From NCBI RefSeq assembly GCF_026810445.1, contig NZ_CP113949.1:5197501-5261500 (forward strand): a stretch of DNA of 64,000 bases, read 5' to 3'. The stretch comes from Pseudomonas sp. BSw22131 (GTDB lineage Bacteria; Pseudomonadota; Gammaproteobacteria; Pseudomonadales; Pseudomonadaceae). The translations under genes and the position numbers were made by a program. Positions 37,307-49,698 of the stretch are shown one piece after another (positions within the stretch are counted from its first letter, which is position 1; each line of letters starts with the position of its first letter). The notes under the pieces were generated by a model. The model ran no database searches. It saw only the letters and a list, made by a program, of their open reading frames with translations, and was not told the DNA's origin.

Positions 37307-38335
37307 TTATTTGTGCTGGCGTAATTCGGGCTGACCGAGGCTGGTCAGTAAATTGCCGAGTTCAACCAATTCGGGTCTACGCGTCAGCACCGCTTCTATA
37401 TAGGCGAAGAAGCGCGGCACGTCGGCCACATAGCGCGGCTTGCCATCACGGTGGCAGATGCGCGCAAAAATCCCGATCACCTTCAAATGTCGCTGTACGC
37501 CCATCAAATCGCTGGCCCGCAGAAACTCATCGACACTGGCCTGCACCGGCAAACCCAATGCCAAAGCACGCCCCCAGTAACCTTTTAGCCAGCCCTGGAC
37601 ACGCTCCTCCGGCCAACTCAAAAACGCGTCCTTGAACAGGCACGTGATGTCATAAGTCACCGGGCCATACACCGCGTCCTGAAAGTCCAGCACGCCGGGA
37701 TTGGGCTCACTGAGCATCAGATTGCGTGGCATGAAGTCTCGATGCACCAGCACTTTAGGCTGCGCCAGGGCACTTTCGATCAATAGATTACTGATCTGCT
37801 CCCAGCTCGCTTGCTGCGCCTGATCGAACTCGATGCCCAGATGACGCTTCACGTACCACTCCGGGAACAACTCAAGCTCACGGCTCAGCAGCGCAACATC
37901 GTAGCTGGGCAGCGGTGCATCCATGGGCAGTTGCTGATACGCCAGCAGCGCATCAATGGCATCGGCAAATAATTGATCGGCGTTCTGTTCATTGATCACG
38001 TCGAGAAACGTTTTCTGACCGAGATCGTTCAGTAGCAAGAAGCCTTGTGTCAGGTCTTCGGCATAAATTTTTGGAACATTAATTCCTGACTCGCTCAACA
38101 AATGAGCGATATCAACGAACGGTTTGCAGTTTTCCTGGGGGGGCGGAGCGTCCATGACGATAAAAGTCCGGCCTTCGCCCTCCCACCGAAAATATCGACG
38201 AAAACTCGCGTCGCTACTGGCCGCAGTCAACGTGGCCGGGGGTATCGGGCCCCAATTTTGCGCAGCAAAGAGGATTGAAAGTTGCTCATCAAGCCAAACT
38301 TTCAGGTGTTGCAGGCGTACATCTTGATCTGGCAT
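37307..38335 (-). CDS. amgK: N-acetylmuramate/N-acetylglucosamine anomeric kinase
   Basis: Phosphorylates MurNAc and GlcNAc at C1, the first step of the bypass that ends with MurU. The 342-residue protein has the aminoglycoside phosphotransferase-like fold: Gly/Ser-rich N-lobe (ASSDASFRRYFRWEG), the catalytic loop VHRDFMPRNLML and metal-binding GVLDFQDAVYGPVTYDI. The neighbour is murU and the gene is divergent from lptD, the usual position in Pseudomonas. The ATG at 38335 has only a weak ribosome site but matches family length. Confidence 0.95.
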   Translation of the reverse strand: MPDQDVRLQHLKVWLDEQLSILFAAQNWGPIPPATLTAASSDASFRRYFRWEGEGRTFIVMDAPPPQENCKPFVDIAHLLSESGINVPKIYAEDLTQGFLLLNDLGQKTFLDVINEQNADQLFADAIDALLAYQQLPMDAPLPSYDVALLSRELELFPEWYVKRHLGIEFDQAQQASWEQISNLLIESALAQPKVLVHRDFMPRNLMLSEPNPGVLDFQDAVYGPVTYDITCLFKDAFLSWPEERVQGWLKGYWGRALALGLPVQASVDEFLRASDLMGVQRHLKVIGIFARICHRDGKPRYVADVPRFFAYIEAVLTRRPELVELGNLLTSLGQPELRQHK

Positions 38336-38464
38336 TACAAGGGTCTCCGACGGCGCTAGCCGTCAAGCGGGTCATGCTTTATTATCCGACATCTTTTTCA
38401 GCCCATCGAGAGGCGTGCGGCCCCCCCGCGGGCAGATGGCGCGCAGGAAGCCCGGATTAATAAG

Positions 38465-41242
38465 ATGGCATTGAAATCCCCCGCGTTTCGTAAAAAATTT
38501 CCGTTGCTTGTAACCGGCAGTTTGCTGGCCATGCAACCTTTAGCCACCCAATACGCGGTGGCGGCAGAACAGTTTGACTGCTCGGTATCCGCCGCAGGCT
38601 CCTGGGATTGCGCACCAAAAGCAACCGCTGCGCAGTTGCCTCCACGGCCTGTGCACAGCGCGACCAGTGTCAGCTCCAATGGCACAGTGATCGAATCCGG
38701 TACTGCTTCCGGTGGTGAAGTCGTGCCCAAGACGACTCTGGTCACCGAGGCCAAGGGCCGTGGCCTGAGATCGCGCAGTGCCGATTACAGCCACCTCGAC
38801 TGGGTTCCCCGCGAGCGACTGACCGCAGCACAACTGGCCGAAACCGGTCCGTACTGCTCCGGCGCTTACATCGAGCCTATTCGTCCTGGCATGGACGACA
38901 AGACGCCCAAAAGCGACGCCCCCACCTTTATCGGTGCCAAGGCTTCACGCTATGAGCAAGAAGCACAGGTCGCGACCCTGGCCGGTGATGTCGTCATGCG
39001 TCAGGGCAGCATGCAGCTTCAAGCTCAGGAAGCTTCGCTGCATCAGGCCGAGAACCGTGGCGAGCTGAACGGCGATGTCCGTCTGCGCGATAACGGTGCC
39101 CTGATCGTCGGCGATCATGCCGAGGTCCAGCTCGACACGGGCGAAGCCCAGATCGACAACGCTGAATACGTTCTGCACAAATCCAACATCCGAGGCAACG
39201 CGCTGTACGCAAAACGTGCAGAGAACGCGATCATCCGGCTGAAGGACGGTACGTACACCACGTGCGAACCGAACAGCAACGCCTGGACCATCAAGGGCAA
39301 CAACATCACGCTGAACCCGGCCACCGGTTTCGGTACGGCGACCAACGCCACGCTTCGGGTCAAAGACATCCCGATTCTGTACACCCCGTACATCTACTTC
39401 CCGATCGACGACCGTCGCCAGTCAGGCTTCCTGCCACCCACCATCGGTGCCAGCAGCGATACTGGCCTGTCGTTGCTCACGCCTTACTACTTCAACCTGG
39501 CGCCTAACTACGACGCCACGTTGTACCCCACCTACATGGCCAAACGCGGCTTGTTGATGGAAGGCGAGTTCCGCTACCTGACCAAAAGCAGCGAAGGTCA
39601 GTTCGGCGGCGGTTACCTGAACGACGAAGACGACGATCGCAAGCTGCAGTCTGATTACACCGACAAGCGCTGGATGATCAACTGGCAGCACCAGGGCGGT
39701 CTCGATTCGCGCTGGGCGACGCATGTCGACTTCACCGACATCAGCGACCCGTACTACTTCAAGGATTTGAAGACGGGCCAGGAAGGCATCGGCGTTCACG
39801 ACTATGTCAATCAGCAAGCTGACCTGACTTACCGGGGTGACAGCTACGTCGCACGCCTGAACGCGCAGCAATATGAGCTGGCAACCGTCACGCAGATCAC
39901 CCCTTACGGCCGGCTGCCTCAGTTAACGCTGGACGGCACGCTGCCTTACAGCCCTGGGGGCCTGAAGTTTGGTTACGAAACGGAAGCCGTTCGGTTTGAT
40001 CGTGATTTGAGAACCGGCAATTACACCGACCAGGATGGCATCGTCAGCCCTCGCCTGGACAGAAACGTTGCGGGTCTTGCGCGCGCCAATGGCGATCGAC
40101 TGAACCTCGCTCCGTCAATGAGCCTGCCGCTGACCGCCTCTTACGGCTTTGTCACGCCGAAGTTGAAATACGTCTACACCAAATACGATCTTGATTTGGA
40201 CAGCCAGGGCAAGAGCACGTTGCTGCCAGGTGAAACGTTCAACACCTCGCAGGACCGCGGCGTTCCAATCTTCAGCGTAGACAGCGGCCTGTATTTCGAC
40301 CGCAACACTCAATGGTTCGGCAAGGACTATCGTCAAACGCTCGAGCCGCGCCTGTACTACTTGTACGTGCCGGAGAAAAACCAGGATGACATCCCGATTT
40401 TCGACTCGGGTGAAACAACCTTCAACTACGCCTCGCTGTTCCGCGACAACCGCTTCGTCGGCTCCGACCGCATCGGCGACGAAAACAAACTGTCGCTGGG
40501 CGTGACCAACCGCTGGATCGAAGACAACGGCTTTGAGCGTCAGCGATTCAGTATCGGCCAAGCCCTGTACTTCGCGGACCGCAAAGTGCAACTGCCGGGC
40601 ATCAGCTTCGAAGACCGTCAGGACGCCAGAGCGAATGTTTCGCCGTACGCGCTGGAATACGAATATCGCTTCAACCGTGACTGGCGCGCTTCGTCGGATT
40701 TCAACTGGGATCCGGATAGCCACAGCACCCGTTCCGGCAGCGCGATGGTTCACTACCAGCCTGAAGACAACCCGGGCAAGATCATCAACGCTGGCTATCG
40801 CTACCGTAATGACCAGGTTCGCTACGACCAGACCACAGGTCGCTGGAGCGTTGGCGGTGGCGACTTTGGTACCCCAGGACAACCGGGTTACATCAAGGAC
40901 TACTACAAGATCCAGCAGCATGACTTCTCGGTCATCTGGCCAATCGTTCCTCAATGGAGTGCGATCAGCCGCTGGCAGTACGACTACAACCGTAACCGTA
41001 CCCTTGAAGCCTTTGGTGGCTTTGAATACGACAACTGCTGCTGGAAGCTCCGCCTGATCAATCGCTACTGGGTTGACTACGACGAGAACACCCAGGAAGC
41101 GCCTCAGAACGAAAAAGGCGACCGCGGCATTTTCCTACAAATTGTGTTGAAGGGACTTGGTGGCGTTGTTGGCCAGAAAGTAGAGAGCTTCCTCGACCAA
41201 GGCATCCAAGGTTATCGTGAACGTGAAGACCAAGCTTTCTGA
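38465..41242 (+). CDS. lptD: LPS transport outer-membrane protein LptD
   Basis: Outer-membrane translocon that places lipopolysaccharide in the outer leaflet. The 925-residue precursor has a signal peptide (to about residue 33), a long N-terminal linker with early cysteines ([15 protein letters not shown]), an OstA/LptA-like jellyroll ([18 protein letters not shown]), and a beta-barrel with a late CC pair ([16 protein letters not shown]) for the interdomain disulfide. Residues 93 onwards carry a further Cys (YCSGAYIEP). The extended N-terminus is characteristic of Pseudomonas LptD. surA begins 26 bases before its stop. Confidence 0.96.
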   Translation: MALKSPAFRKKFPLLVTGSLLAMQPLATQYAVAAEQFDCSVSAAGSWDCAPKATAAQLPPRPVHSATSVSSNGTVIESGTASGGEVVPKTTLVTEAKGRGLRSRSADYSHLDWVPRERLTAAQLAETGPYCSGAYIEPIRPGMDDKTPKSDAPTFIGAKASRYEQEAQVATLAGDVVMRQGSMQLQAQEASLHQAENRGELNGDVRLRDNGALIVGDHAEVQLDTGEAQIDNAEYVLHKSNIRGNALYAKRAENAIIRLKDGTYTTCEPNSNAWTIKGNNITLNPATGFGTATNATLRVKDIPILYTPYIYFPIDDRRQSGFLPPTIGASSDTGLSLLTPYYFNLAPNYDATLYPTYMAKRGLLMEGEFRYLTKSSEGQFGGGYLNDEDDDRKLQSDYTDKRWMINWQHQGGLDSRWATHVDFTDISDPYYFKDLKTGQEGIGVHDYVNQQADLTYRGDSYVARLNAQQYELATVTQITPYGRLPQLTLDGTLPYSPGGLKFGYETEAVRFDRDLRTGNYTDQDGIVSPRLDRNVAGLARANGDRLNLAPSMSLPLTASYGFVTPKLKYVYTKYDLDLDSQGKSTLLPGETFNTSQDRGVPIFSVDSGLYFDRNTQWFGKDYRQTLEPRLYYLYVPEKNQDDIPIFDSGETTFNYASLFRDNRFVGSDRIGDENKLSLGVTNRWIEDNGFERQRFSIGQALYFADRKVQLPGISFEDRQDARANVSPYALEYEYRFNRDWRASSDFNWDPDSHSTRSGSAMVHYQPEDNPGKIINAGYRYRNDQVRYDQTTGRWSVGGGDFGTPGQPGYIKDYYKIQQHDFSVIWPIVPQWSAISRWQYDYNRNRTLEAFGGFEYDNCCWKLRLINRYWVDYDENTQEAPQNEKGDRGIFLQIVLKGLGGVVGQKVESFLDQGIQGYREREDQAF

Positions 41243-42541
41243 TTGTCTGCGCCCCCTGATGTTGGGCGCTTTACTCATCGGTTCGGTGGCGCACGCTGAA
41301 GTGCGCTCCATCGACAAAGTTGCCGCCATCGTCGACAACGACGTGGTCATGCAAAGCCAGCTGGACCAGCGTATCCGCGAAGTCCAGCAGACGATTGCCA
41401 AGCGTGGCCAGGGCGTACCGCCCCCAAGCGCTTTGCAATCGCAGGTACTGGACCGACTGATTCTGGAAAACCTTCAACTGCAGATCGGCGAACGCTCAGG
41501 CATTCGCATCACAGATGAGGAGCTGAACCAGGCCATCGGCACCATCGCTCAGCGCAACCAGATGAGTATCGAGCAGTTCAAGGCCGCTCTGGTTCACGAC
41601 GGTTTGTCGTACCAGAGCGCTCGCGAGCAGGTTCGTCGGGAAATGATCATCAGCCGGGTGCGTCAGCGCCGGGTTGCCGAGCGCATTCAGGTATCGGAAC
41701 AGGAAGTCAAAAACTTCCTTGCTTCGGATTTGGGCAAAGCGCAATTTTCCGAAGAGTTTCACCTGGCCAACATCCTGATTCCTACGCCTGATAGCGCGAC
41801 GTCTGCCCAGATCCAGGCAGCCGCTGCCAAGGCAAAAGACATCTACGGCAAGCTCCAGCAAGGCGCTGACTTCGGTCAGATGGCAATCGCTTCCTCTGCG
41901 AGCGAAAGCGCGTTGGAAGGCGGCGACATGGGCTGGCGCAAAGCTGCCCAACTGCCACCGCCTTTCGGTGACATGCTCAGCACCATGCGCGCTGGCGAAG
42001 TAACGCCTCCTGCGCGCACGCCGGGTGGTTTCATCATCCTCAAACTGCTGGAAAAACGCGGCGGCGAAGGCCAGACCCAGATGCGCGACGAAGTGCATGT
42101 GCGTCACATCCTGATCAAGCCAAGTGAAATCCGCACCGAGGCCGAAACCAAGCTTCTGGCGCAGAAGATTTACGACCGTATCCAGAATGGCGAAGACTTC
42201 GGCGAACTGGCGAAGAGCTTCTCCGAAGATCCGGGTTCGGCGCTCAACGGTGGCGACCTGAACTGGGTTGATCCTAACTCGTTGGTCCCCGAGTTCCGTG
42301 AAGTCATGGCTGAAACGCCGCAGGGCACGCTTTCCAAGCCCTTCCAGACGCAATATGGCTGGCACGTGCTTGAAGTATTGGGCCGTCGCGCAACTGACAG
42401 CACCAATCAGGCGCGTGAACAACAAGCAATGTCCGTACTGCGTAACCGCAAATACGACGAAGAGCTGCAGACCTGGTTGCGTCAGATTCGTGACGAAGCC
42501 TACGTTGAAATCAAAATCCCTGGCGCTGACCAGGCTGCGCA

Positions 42542-42545
<4 letters not shown>
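41217..42545 (+). CDS. surA: Periplasmic chaperone and prolyl isomerase SurA
   Basis: Assists folding of outer-membrane proteins, including LptD, its neighbour. The 442-residue precursor has a signal peptide ending at AHA-EVRS, an N-terminal chaperone module ([19 protein letters not shown]), two parvulin domains (about 180-280 and 290-390, each with [18 protein letters not shown] motifs) and a C-terminal helix. It starts with GTG inside the end of lptD, so lptD-surA are coupled. The pdxA start overlaps its stop. Confidence 0.95.
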
Positions 42546-43527
<982 letters not shown>

Positions 43528-43528
<1 letters not shown>

Positions 43529-44334
43529 TGAGCGAGCAATTCCAACACAAGGCGCGCAAGCGCTTTGGGCAAAACTTCCTGCACGACGCAGGTGTGATCG
43601 ACAAGATCCTGCGCGCGATCCGTGCCAAGCCTGAGGACCGCATGCTGGAAATCGGCCCGGGCCAGGGCGCACTGACCGAGGGCCTGCTCAACAGCACCGC
43701 TCAACTCGACGTAGTGGAACTGGACAAGGACCTGATCCCGATCCTGATGCACCAATTCGGCAGCAAACCGAACTTCAATCTGCATCAGGGCGACGCGCTC
43801 AAGTTCGACTTCACCAGCCTCAACGCCGTGCCAGGCAGCCTGCGCGTGGTGGGCAACCTGCCGTACAACATCTCGACGCCGCTGATTTTCCACCTGTTGC
43901 AAAACGCCAGCCTGATCCGCGACATGCACTTCATGCTGCAAAAAGAAGTCGTCCAGCGTCTGGCAGCGACCCCCGGCGGTGGAGACTATGGCCGCCTGTC
44001 GATCATGGTTCAGTACCACTGCCGCGTGGAACACCTGTTCAACGTGGGTCCGGGAGCGTTCAACCCCCCGCCGAAAGTTGATTCGGCCATCGTCCGTTTG
44101 GTGCCCCATGAAACCCTGCCCCACCCGGCCAAGGACCATCGAGTGCTTGAGCGCGTGGTTCGTGAAGCGTTCAACCAGCGCCGCAAGACCCTGCGCAATA
44201 CACTCAAAGCCCTGCTGACCAGCGAAGAAATCACCGAAGCCGGGGTTGATGGTGGATTGCGTCCAGAACAGCTGGACCTTGCCGCTTTTGTCCGTCTGGC
44301 CGATAAACTTAGCGAGAAGCCTGCGGTCGAGTAA
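43528..44334 (+). CDS. rsmA: 16S rRNA (adenine1518/1519-N6) dimethyltransferase
   Basis: Dimethylates two adjacent adenines in helix 45 of 16S rRNA late in 30S assembly. The 268 residues show KRFGQNFLHD at the N-terminus, the AdoMet loop EIGPGQGALTEGLL, and the catalytic VVGNLPYNISTPLI. The C-terminal helical domain with RRKTLRNTLK is present. Start and pdxA stop overlap by one base (TAATG). Complete. Confidence 0.96.
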
Positions 44335-44454
44335 GAGGGTCAGGAGATGTCAGCACCCGGCTCTCATTGTTTCTTTAGCCGCGACATGTCCTAGACTGAC
44401 TCTACACCGGGCTTCTTTCCGGCTTTTTCCGCTCTCGCTTTTAAGGCCTCTTGC

Positions 44455-44835
44455 ATGTCCGATTCCCGTTATCAGGTCGACGTCAGCGTCGTTACCCGCT
44501 TCCTTGAAGAACAGTCGCAGCCTGAGCAGAACCGCTTTGCCTTCGCCTACATCGTCACGGTCCACAACAACGGCTCGCTGCCTGCCAAGTTGCTGGCCCG
44601 ACACTGGGTCATCACCGATGGCGATGGCAACGTCGAAGAAGTGCGCGGCGACGGCGTCGTCGGTCAGCAGCCATTGATTCAGGCCGGCCAAAGCCATACC
44701 TACAGCAGTGGCACCGTCATGACCACCACGGTGGGTAACATGCAGGGTACTTATCAAATGCTTGCCGAAGATGGCAAACGCTTCGATGCCGTGATCGCGC
44801 CGTTCCGGCTGGCGGTGCCCGGGGCTCTGCACTGA
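44455..44835 (+). CDS. apaG: ApaG (Co2+/Mg2+ efflux-associated protein)
   Basis: A 126-residue protein with a single beta-sandwich ApaG domain: [47 protein letters not shown], and [20 protein letters not shown]. Its biochemical function is not settled; in Salmonella it was linked to Co2+ resistance. The start ATG follows AAGG by 7 bases. Its TGA overlaps the ATG of apaH. Confidence 0.95.
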   Translation: MSDSRYQVDVSVVTRFLEEQSQPEQNRFAFAYIVTVHNNGSLPAKLLARHWVITDGDGNVEEVRGDGVVGQQPLIQAGQSHTYSSGTVMTTTVGNMQGTYQMLAEDGKRFDAVIAPFRLAVPGALH

Positions 44836-45716
44836 TGGCGGTTTACGCAGTCGGCGACCTTCAGGGTTGCCTTGCACCTCTTGAATGCTTGCTCGAACAC
44901 GTCGGTTTCGAACCCGGCAAAGACCAGCTGTGGCTGGTGGGTGACCTGATCAATCGGGGGCCTCAATCGCTGGAAACCCTGCGCTACATCTACGCGATGC
45001 GTGACTCGGTGGTGTGCGTGCTCGGCAATCACGACCTGCACTTGCTCGCCGCGGGCCGCAACATCGAGCGCCTGAAAAAAGGCGACACACTGCGCGAGAT
45101 CCTCGAAGCCCCGGATGCAGAACTGCTGCTCCAATGGCTACGCCGGCAAAAAATGATGCATTACGATGCTGAACGCGACATTGCACTGGTGCACGCGGGC
45201 ATCCCGCCGCAGTGGACCCTGAAAAAAGCGCTGCGGTGCGCCGAAGAAGTCGAAGAAGCGTTGCGCGACGATAACCGGTTTGAGCCTTTCCTCGATGGCA
45301 TGTATGGCAATGAGCCCGCCAAGTGGGACAAAGATCTGCACGGCGTTGCGCGTCTGCGGGTGATTACCAACTACTTCACACGCATGCGGTTCTGCACCAG
45401 CGACGGCAAACTCGACTTCAAAGCCAAAGAAGGCATCGATGCCGCGCCGCCGGGTTACGCACCCTGGTTCCGCCACAAAGATCGCAAGACCAAGGGCCTG
45501 AGTATTATTTTTGGCCATTGGGCAGCCCTCGAGGGACGCTGCGATGAGCCGGGCATCTATGCGCTGGACACCGGCTGCGTATGGGGCGCCGCGCTTTCGA
45601 TGCTCAATGTCGACACGCGCCAGATGCACCGCTGCGAATGCGACGCCAAGGGCAACGCCGAGCTGGGCAAGGTTCGTACATTGACCACGCAGGAACAAAA
45701 CGCAATCAGGCATTAG
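44835..45716 (+). CDS. apaH: Diadenosine tetraphosphatase
   Basis: Symmetrically cleaves Ap4A and, in E. coli, removes Np4 caps from RNA. The 293-residue phosphoesterase carries the metallophosphatase motifs [32 protein letters not shown] and the late FGHWAALEG. It is coupled to apaG by a TGATG overlap. A GATCCCGA/TCGGGATC hairpin follows the stop. Confidence 0.96.
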   Translation: MAVYAVGDLQGCLAPLECLLEHVGFEPGKDQLWLVGDLINRGPQSLETLRYIYAMRDSVVCVLGNHDLHLLAAGRNIERLKKGDTLREILEAPDAELLLQWLRRQKMMHYDAERDIALVHAGIPPQWTLKKALRCAEEVEEALRDDNRFEPFLDGMYGNEPAKWDKDLHGVARLRVITNYFTRMRFCTSDGKLDFKAKEGIDAAPPGYAPWFRHKDRKTKGLSIIFGHWAALEGRCDEPGIYALDTGCVWGAALSMLNVDTRQMHRCECDAKGNAELGKVRTLTTQEQNAIRH

Positions 45717-45731
45717 AATTCATTCTTCACA

Positions 45732-45751
45732 GATCCCGACTGCTCGGGATC
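45732..45751 (+). terminator. Hairpin between apaH and glpE
   Basis: Perfect 8-bp stem GATCCCGA, loop CTGC, TCGGGATC. It lacks a T tract, so it may be an attenuator or RNA stabiliser rather than a full terminator. Confidence 0.45.
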
Positions 45752-45774
45752 ATTGCGGCCGAGGAGCCTACCCC

Positions 45775-46089
45775 ATGACCGACTTCAAACGCATCGCTCC
45801 CGAACAGGCTCAAGCCCTGCGCGAACAAGGCGCAGTGCTGGTAGATGTACGCGACCAACAGACATTTGACAGCAACCACATCCCCGACTCCCATCACCTG
45901 GATAACCACTCCATCGCCGACTTCATCCGCGAAGCCGACCTGGATAAACCGTTGGTTGTGGTCTGCTACCACGGCAACTCCAGTCAGAGCGCGGCGGCCT
46001 ATCTGGTCGGCCAGGGATTCTCGGATGTATACAGCCTGGACGGTGGTTTTGAGCTGTGGAAAACCACGTTTCCTGCCGAAACCGCTTAA
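45775..46089 (+). CDS. glpE: Thiosulfate sulfurtransferase GlpE
   Basis: Single-domain rhodanese of 104 residues that transfers sulfane sulfur from thiosulfate to thiols. The active-site loop is [14 protein letters not shown] with the persulfide cysteine, and [21 protein letters not shown] is the typical CDC25-like N-terminal half. The ATG follows GAGGAG. The gene is close behind apaH; the relation to glycerol metabolism of the enteric glpE is not seen here. Confidence 0.93.
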   Translation: MTDFKRIAPEQAQALREQGAVLVDVRDQQTFDSNHIPDSHHLDNHSIADFIREADLDKPLVVVCYHGNSSQSAAAYLVGQGFSDVYSLDGGFELWKTTFPAETA

Positions 46090-46384
46090 GGCTGAAACAA
46101 AAAATATTTTTCTCCCCGCGATCCCGCGTCCTACGTGGGCTCGCGCATCCAACTGACGAACGGCTAGCGTTCGATTACACGCATTCCTTCTTTCTCTCTT
46201 CGATTCCGAACTATCCTAAGACGCAGGCCATCCGAATCAGGGGAGAGCCGGTACACCGGCGCGTGGGTCATCGGTAGTTATTTATAGGGTGTTCTGGGGG
46301 GTAATTAGCCACTGAGCGATCAGTCGCTAACCAGCATCAACTGACGATCCGCCGCCGGCTCCACGTATCGAGCGAGGTGACGTC
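46090..46384. other. Intergenic region upstream of prkA
   Basis: The 295-base gap has no gene. It contains a GCCGG-TACA-CCGGC hairpin at 46247-46260 and an imperfect dyad around AGCGATCAGTCGCT (46315-46328). PrkA operons are usually under stationary-phase and nitrogen control, but I see no clear sigma-S or sigma-54 box. Confidence 0.5.
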
Positions 46385-48307
46385 ATGAGTATTTTTAGCC
46401 ACTTCCAACAACGCTTTGAATCGACACGCCAGGAAGAGCTCTCGCTACAGGAGTACCTCGAGCTCTGCAAACAGGACCGCAGTGCTTACGCGTCGGCCGC
46501 TGAACGTCTGCTGCTGGCGATTGGTGAGCCTGAATTGTTCGACACCTCGACCAACTCGCGGCTATCACGAATCTTTTCCAACAAGGTCATTCGGCGCTAT
46601 CCCGCGTTCGAAGAATTCCACGGCATGGAAGATTGCATCGAGCAAATCGTCTCGTACTTCCGCCACGCCGCTCAGGGCCTCGAGGAAAAGAAACAGATCC
46701 TTTATCTGCTCGGTCCGGTAGGCGGCGGTAAATCGTCTCTGGCTGAAAAACTCAAATCGCTGGTCGAAAAAATACCTTTCTACGCCATCAAGGGCTCCCC
46801 GGTTTTCGAATCACCCTTGGGCCTCTTCAAACCCACCGAAGACGGGACGATCCTCGAAGAGGACTACGGCATCCCGCGCCGGTACCTGAACACCATCATG
46901 TCGCCTTGGGCAACCAAACGTCTGGCCGAATTTGGAGGTGACATCAGCCAGTTCAAGGTGGTGAAGCTCTATCCGTCGATCCTCAACCAGATCGCTGTGG
47001 CTAAAACCGAACCGGGCGATGAGAACAACCAGGATATTTCGGCGCTGGTCGGTAAGGTCGATATCCGCAAGCTCGAAGAGTACCCACAGAACGACGCCGA
47101 CGCTTACAGCTACTCGGGCGCATTGTGCCGGGCCAACCAGGGTCTGATGGAATTCGTCGAGATGTTCAAGGCGCCAATCAAGGTGCTCCACCCGTTGCTG
47201 ACCGCTACACAGGAAGGTAACTACAACAGCACCGAAGGTTTGGGCGCGATTCCCTTTACCGGCATCTTGCTGGCCCACTCCAATGAATCGGAATGGCACA
47301 GCTTCCGTAATAACAAGAATAACGAAGCGTTCATTGACCGGATCTACATCGTGAAGGTGCCTTACTGCCTGCGCGTCAGTGACGAGATAAAGATCTACGA
47401 CAAGCTGCTGTTCAACAGCTCGCTGGCCAAGGCGCATTGCGCGCCAGATACCTTGAAAATGCTGGCGCAATTCACAGTCTTGTCGCGACTGAAAGAGCCG
47501 GATAATTCCAACATCTACTCGAAGATGAGGGTGTACGACGGCGAGAACCTGAAAGACACCGACCCCAAAGCCAAGTCGATCCAGGAATACCGCGACAGCG
47601 CGGGTGTGGACGAGGGCATGAACGGTTTGTCGACACGGTTTGCGTTCAAAATCCTGTCGAAAGTCTTCAACTTCGACCCGCACGAAATCGCCGCGAACCC
47701 GGTGCATCTGCTTTACGTGCTGGAGCAACAGATCGAGCAAGAGCAGTTTCAGGCGGAAACCCGCGAGCGTTACCTGCGCTTCATCAAGGAATATCTGGCT
47801 CCGCGTTATATCGAGTTCATCGGCAAGGAAATCCAGACTGCCTATCTGGAGTCCTACAGCGAATACGGACAAAACATTTTCGACCGCTATGTGCTGTATG
47901 CAGATTTCTGGATTCAGGATCAGGAATACCGCGATCCTGAAACCGGAGAAATCCTGAACCGAGTGGCTCTGAACGAAGAACTGGAAAAAATCGAGAAACC
48001 TGCAGGCATCAGCAATCCGAAGGATTTCCGTAACGAGATCGTTAACTTCGTGTTGAGGGCCCGCGCCAACAACAACGGCAAGAACCCAACCTGGCTCAGC
48101 TACGAGAAGCTGCGGGTGGTGATCGAGAAGAAAATGTTCTCCAACACCGAGGACCTGCTGCCGGTTATCAGCTTCAACGCCAAGGCGAGCAAGGACGATC
48201 AGCAAAAGCACAACGATTTTGTCACCCGAATGGTCGAGCGCGGTTACACCGACAAACAGGTACGGCTGCTCTCCGAGTGGTACCTGCGCGTCCGGAAGTC
48301 GCAGTAA
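46385..48307 (+). CDS. prkA: Serine protein kinase PrkA (YeaG)
   Basis: A 640-residue protein with an N-terminal AAA-like PrkA domain (Walker A LLGPVGGGKSSLAEKLK at about residue 115) and a C-terminal kinase-like domain. MSIFSHFQQRFESTRQEELSLQ is the conserved N-terminus of the Proteobacterial YeaG. It forms, with the next two genes (yeaH and spoVR), a well conserved stress operon. In E. coli YeaG acts in nitrogen starvation; its targets in Pseudomonas are not well known. Confidence 0.95.
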   Translation: MSIFSHFQQRFESTRQEELSLQEYLELCKQDRSAYASAAERLLLAIGEPELFDTSTNSRLSRIFSNKVIRRYPAFEEFHGMEDCIEQIVSYFRHAAQGLEEKKQILYLLGPVGGGKSSLAEKLKSLVEKIPFYAIKGSPVFESPLGLFKPTEDGTILEEDYGIPRRYLNTIMSPWATKRLAEFGGDISQFKVVKLYPSILNQIAVAKTEPGDENNQDISALVGKVDIRKLEEYPQNDADAYSYSGALCRANQGLMEFVEMFKAPIKVLHPLLTATQEGNYNSTEGLGAIPFTGILLAHSNESEWHSFRNNKNNEAFIDRIYIVKVPYCLRVSDEIKIYDKLLFNSSLAKAHCAPDTLKMLAQFTVLSRLKEPDNSNIYSKMRVYDGENLKDTDPKAKSIQEYRDSAGVDEGMNGLSTRFAFKILSKVFNFDPHEIAANPVHLLYVLEQQIEQEQFQAETRERYLRFIKEYLAPRYIEFIGKEIQTAYLESYSEYGQNIFDRYVLYADFWIQDQEYRDPETGEILNRVALNEELEKIEKPAGISNPKDFRNEIVNFVLRARANNNGKNPTWLSYEKLRVVIEKKMFSNTEDLLPVISFNAKASKDDQQKHNDFVTRMVERGYTDKQVRLLSEWYLRVRKSQ

Positions 48308-48308
48308 C

Positions 48309-48415
48309 GCAGCTGTAAGCTACAGGCTTCAAGCGGCAAGCTGGACCGGTCAGCTTTTCGAGTCGGACCGGCCTGCGCTTGCGGCTTGCAGCTGTTTTCT
48401 ACTTGCAGCTGCCCG
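48309..48415. repeat. GCTTGCAGCT-type repeat between prkA and yeaH
   Basis: Imperfect inverted segments (GCAGCTGTAAGCTACAGGCT and CTTGCGGCTTGCAGCTG) with AGCT units fill the gap. It resembles the 3091-3148 repeat and may form a large stem-loop in the operon mRNA, which could set the ratio of prkA to yeaH expression. Confidence 0.6.
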
Positions 48416-48426
48416 GAGGGCTCCAG

Positions 48427-49698
48427 ATGGGTTATGTGATCGATCGACGCCTTAATGGCAAAAACAAAAGCACGGTGAATCGGCAGCGCTTCCTGCGCCG
48501 TTACCGTGATCACATCAAAAAAGCAGTCGAAGAAGCCGTCAGTCGCCGCTCCATCACTGACATGGAGCATGGCGAGCAAATCAGTATTCCCGGTCGCGAT
48601 ATCGATGAGCCCGTTTTGCACCATGGCCGCGGTGGCAAGCAAACCGTCGTGCATCCGGGCAACAAAGAGTTCACCTCTGGCGAACATATCGCCCGTCCAC
48701 AAGGAGGCGGCGGTGGGAAAGGTCCTGGAAAGGCAGGCAATTCCGGCGAAGGCATGGATGAGTTTTCTTTTCAGATCACTCAAGAAGAGTTCCTTGAGTT
48801 CATGTTCGAGGACCTTGAACTGCCGAACCTGGTGAAGCGCAATCTCACCGGCACCGACACGTTCAAAACCGTCCGCGCCGGTATCAGCAACGAGGGCAAT
48901 CCTTCCCGCATCAACATAATTCGCACATTGCGTTCGGCTCATGCCCGAAGGATTGCGCTGTCCGGCAGCAGCCGCGCAAAACTCAGAGAGGTCACAGCTG
49001 AACTCGAGCGCATGCGGCGCGAAGAGCCCGATAACTTCGGCGATATTCAAGAGCTGGAGGCTGAATCCGAAAAGCTCAAAGCGCGTATTCGCCGTGTCCC
49101 GTTTCTTGACACGTTCGACCTCAAATACAACCTGCTGGTAAAGCAGCCCAACCCCAGTTCCAAAGCGGTTATGTTTTGCCTGATGGACGTTTCGGGTTCG
49201 ATGACCCAAGCGACCAAAGACATCGCCAAACGCTTCTTCATCCTGCTGTACCTTTTTCTCAAGCGTAATTACGACAAGATCGAGGTCGTGTTCATACGCC
49301 ATCACACCAGCGCCCGCGAAGTCGACGAAGAGGAGTTTTTTTATTCTCGGGAAACCGGCGGCACCATCGTTTCCAGTGCACTGAAGCTGATGCAGGAGAT
49401 CATGGCCGAGCGCTACCCCACCAACGAATGGAATATCTACGCAGCTCAAGCCTCGGATGGCGATAACTGGAACGATGACTCGCCCATCTGCCGTGACATT
49501 CTGATCAAGCAGATCATGCCCTTTGTGCAGTACTACACTTATGTCGAAATCACACCGCGTGAACATCAGGCGCTGTGGTTCGAGTACGAACGCATCGGTG
49601 AGGCCTTTGCCGATACCTTTGCCCAGCAGCAGCTGGTTTCTGCCGGTGATATCTATCCGGTATTCCGTGAACTCTTCCAGCGCAGGTTAGTGACATGA
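48427..49698 (+). CDS. yeaH: DUF444 protein YeaH
   Basis: A 423-residue protein with a Gly-rich linker ([15 protein letters not shown], about residue 93) and a C-terminal von Willebrand A-type domain ([18 protein letters not shown] with the DxSxS metal site). In other bacteria it is always next to prkA and spoVR and is thought to be a partner of PrkA. The ATG at 48427 (MGYVIDRR) is the conserved start. It overlaps the next gene by four bases. Confidence 0.93.
   Translation: MGYVIDRRLNGKNKSTVNRQRFLRRYRDHIKKAVEEAVSRRSITDMEHGEQISIPGRDIDEPVLHHGRGGKQTVVHPGNKEFTSGEHIARPQGGGGGKGPGKAGNSGEGMDEFSFQITQEEFLEFMFEDLELPNLVKRNLTGTDTFKTVRAGISNEGNPSRINIIRTLRSAHARRIALSGSSRAKLREVTAELERMRREEPDNFGDIQELEAESEKLKARIRRVPFLDTFDLKYNLLVKQPNPSSKAVMFCLMDVSGSMTQATKDIAKRFFILLYLFLKRNYDKIEVVFIRHHTSAREVDEEEFFYSRETGGTIVSSALKLMQEIMAERYPTNEWNIYAAQASDGDNWNDDSPICRDILIKQIMPFVQYYTYVEITPREHQALWFEYERIGEAFADTFAQQQLVSAGDIYPVFRELFQRRLVT

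Noticed and set aside
46811..48211. 466-codon open frame antisense to prkA
   Set aside because: Shadow of a well supported gene; composition (many Val, His, Gln, Phe) is typical of reverse-frame translation and no motif is present.
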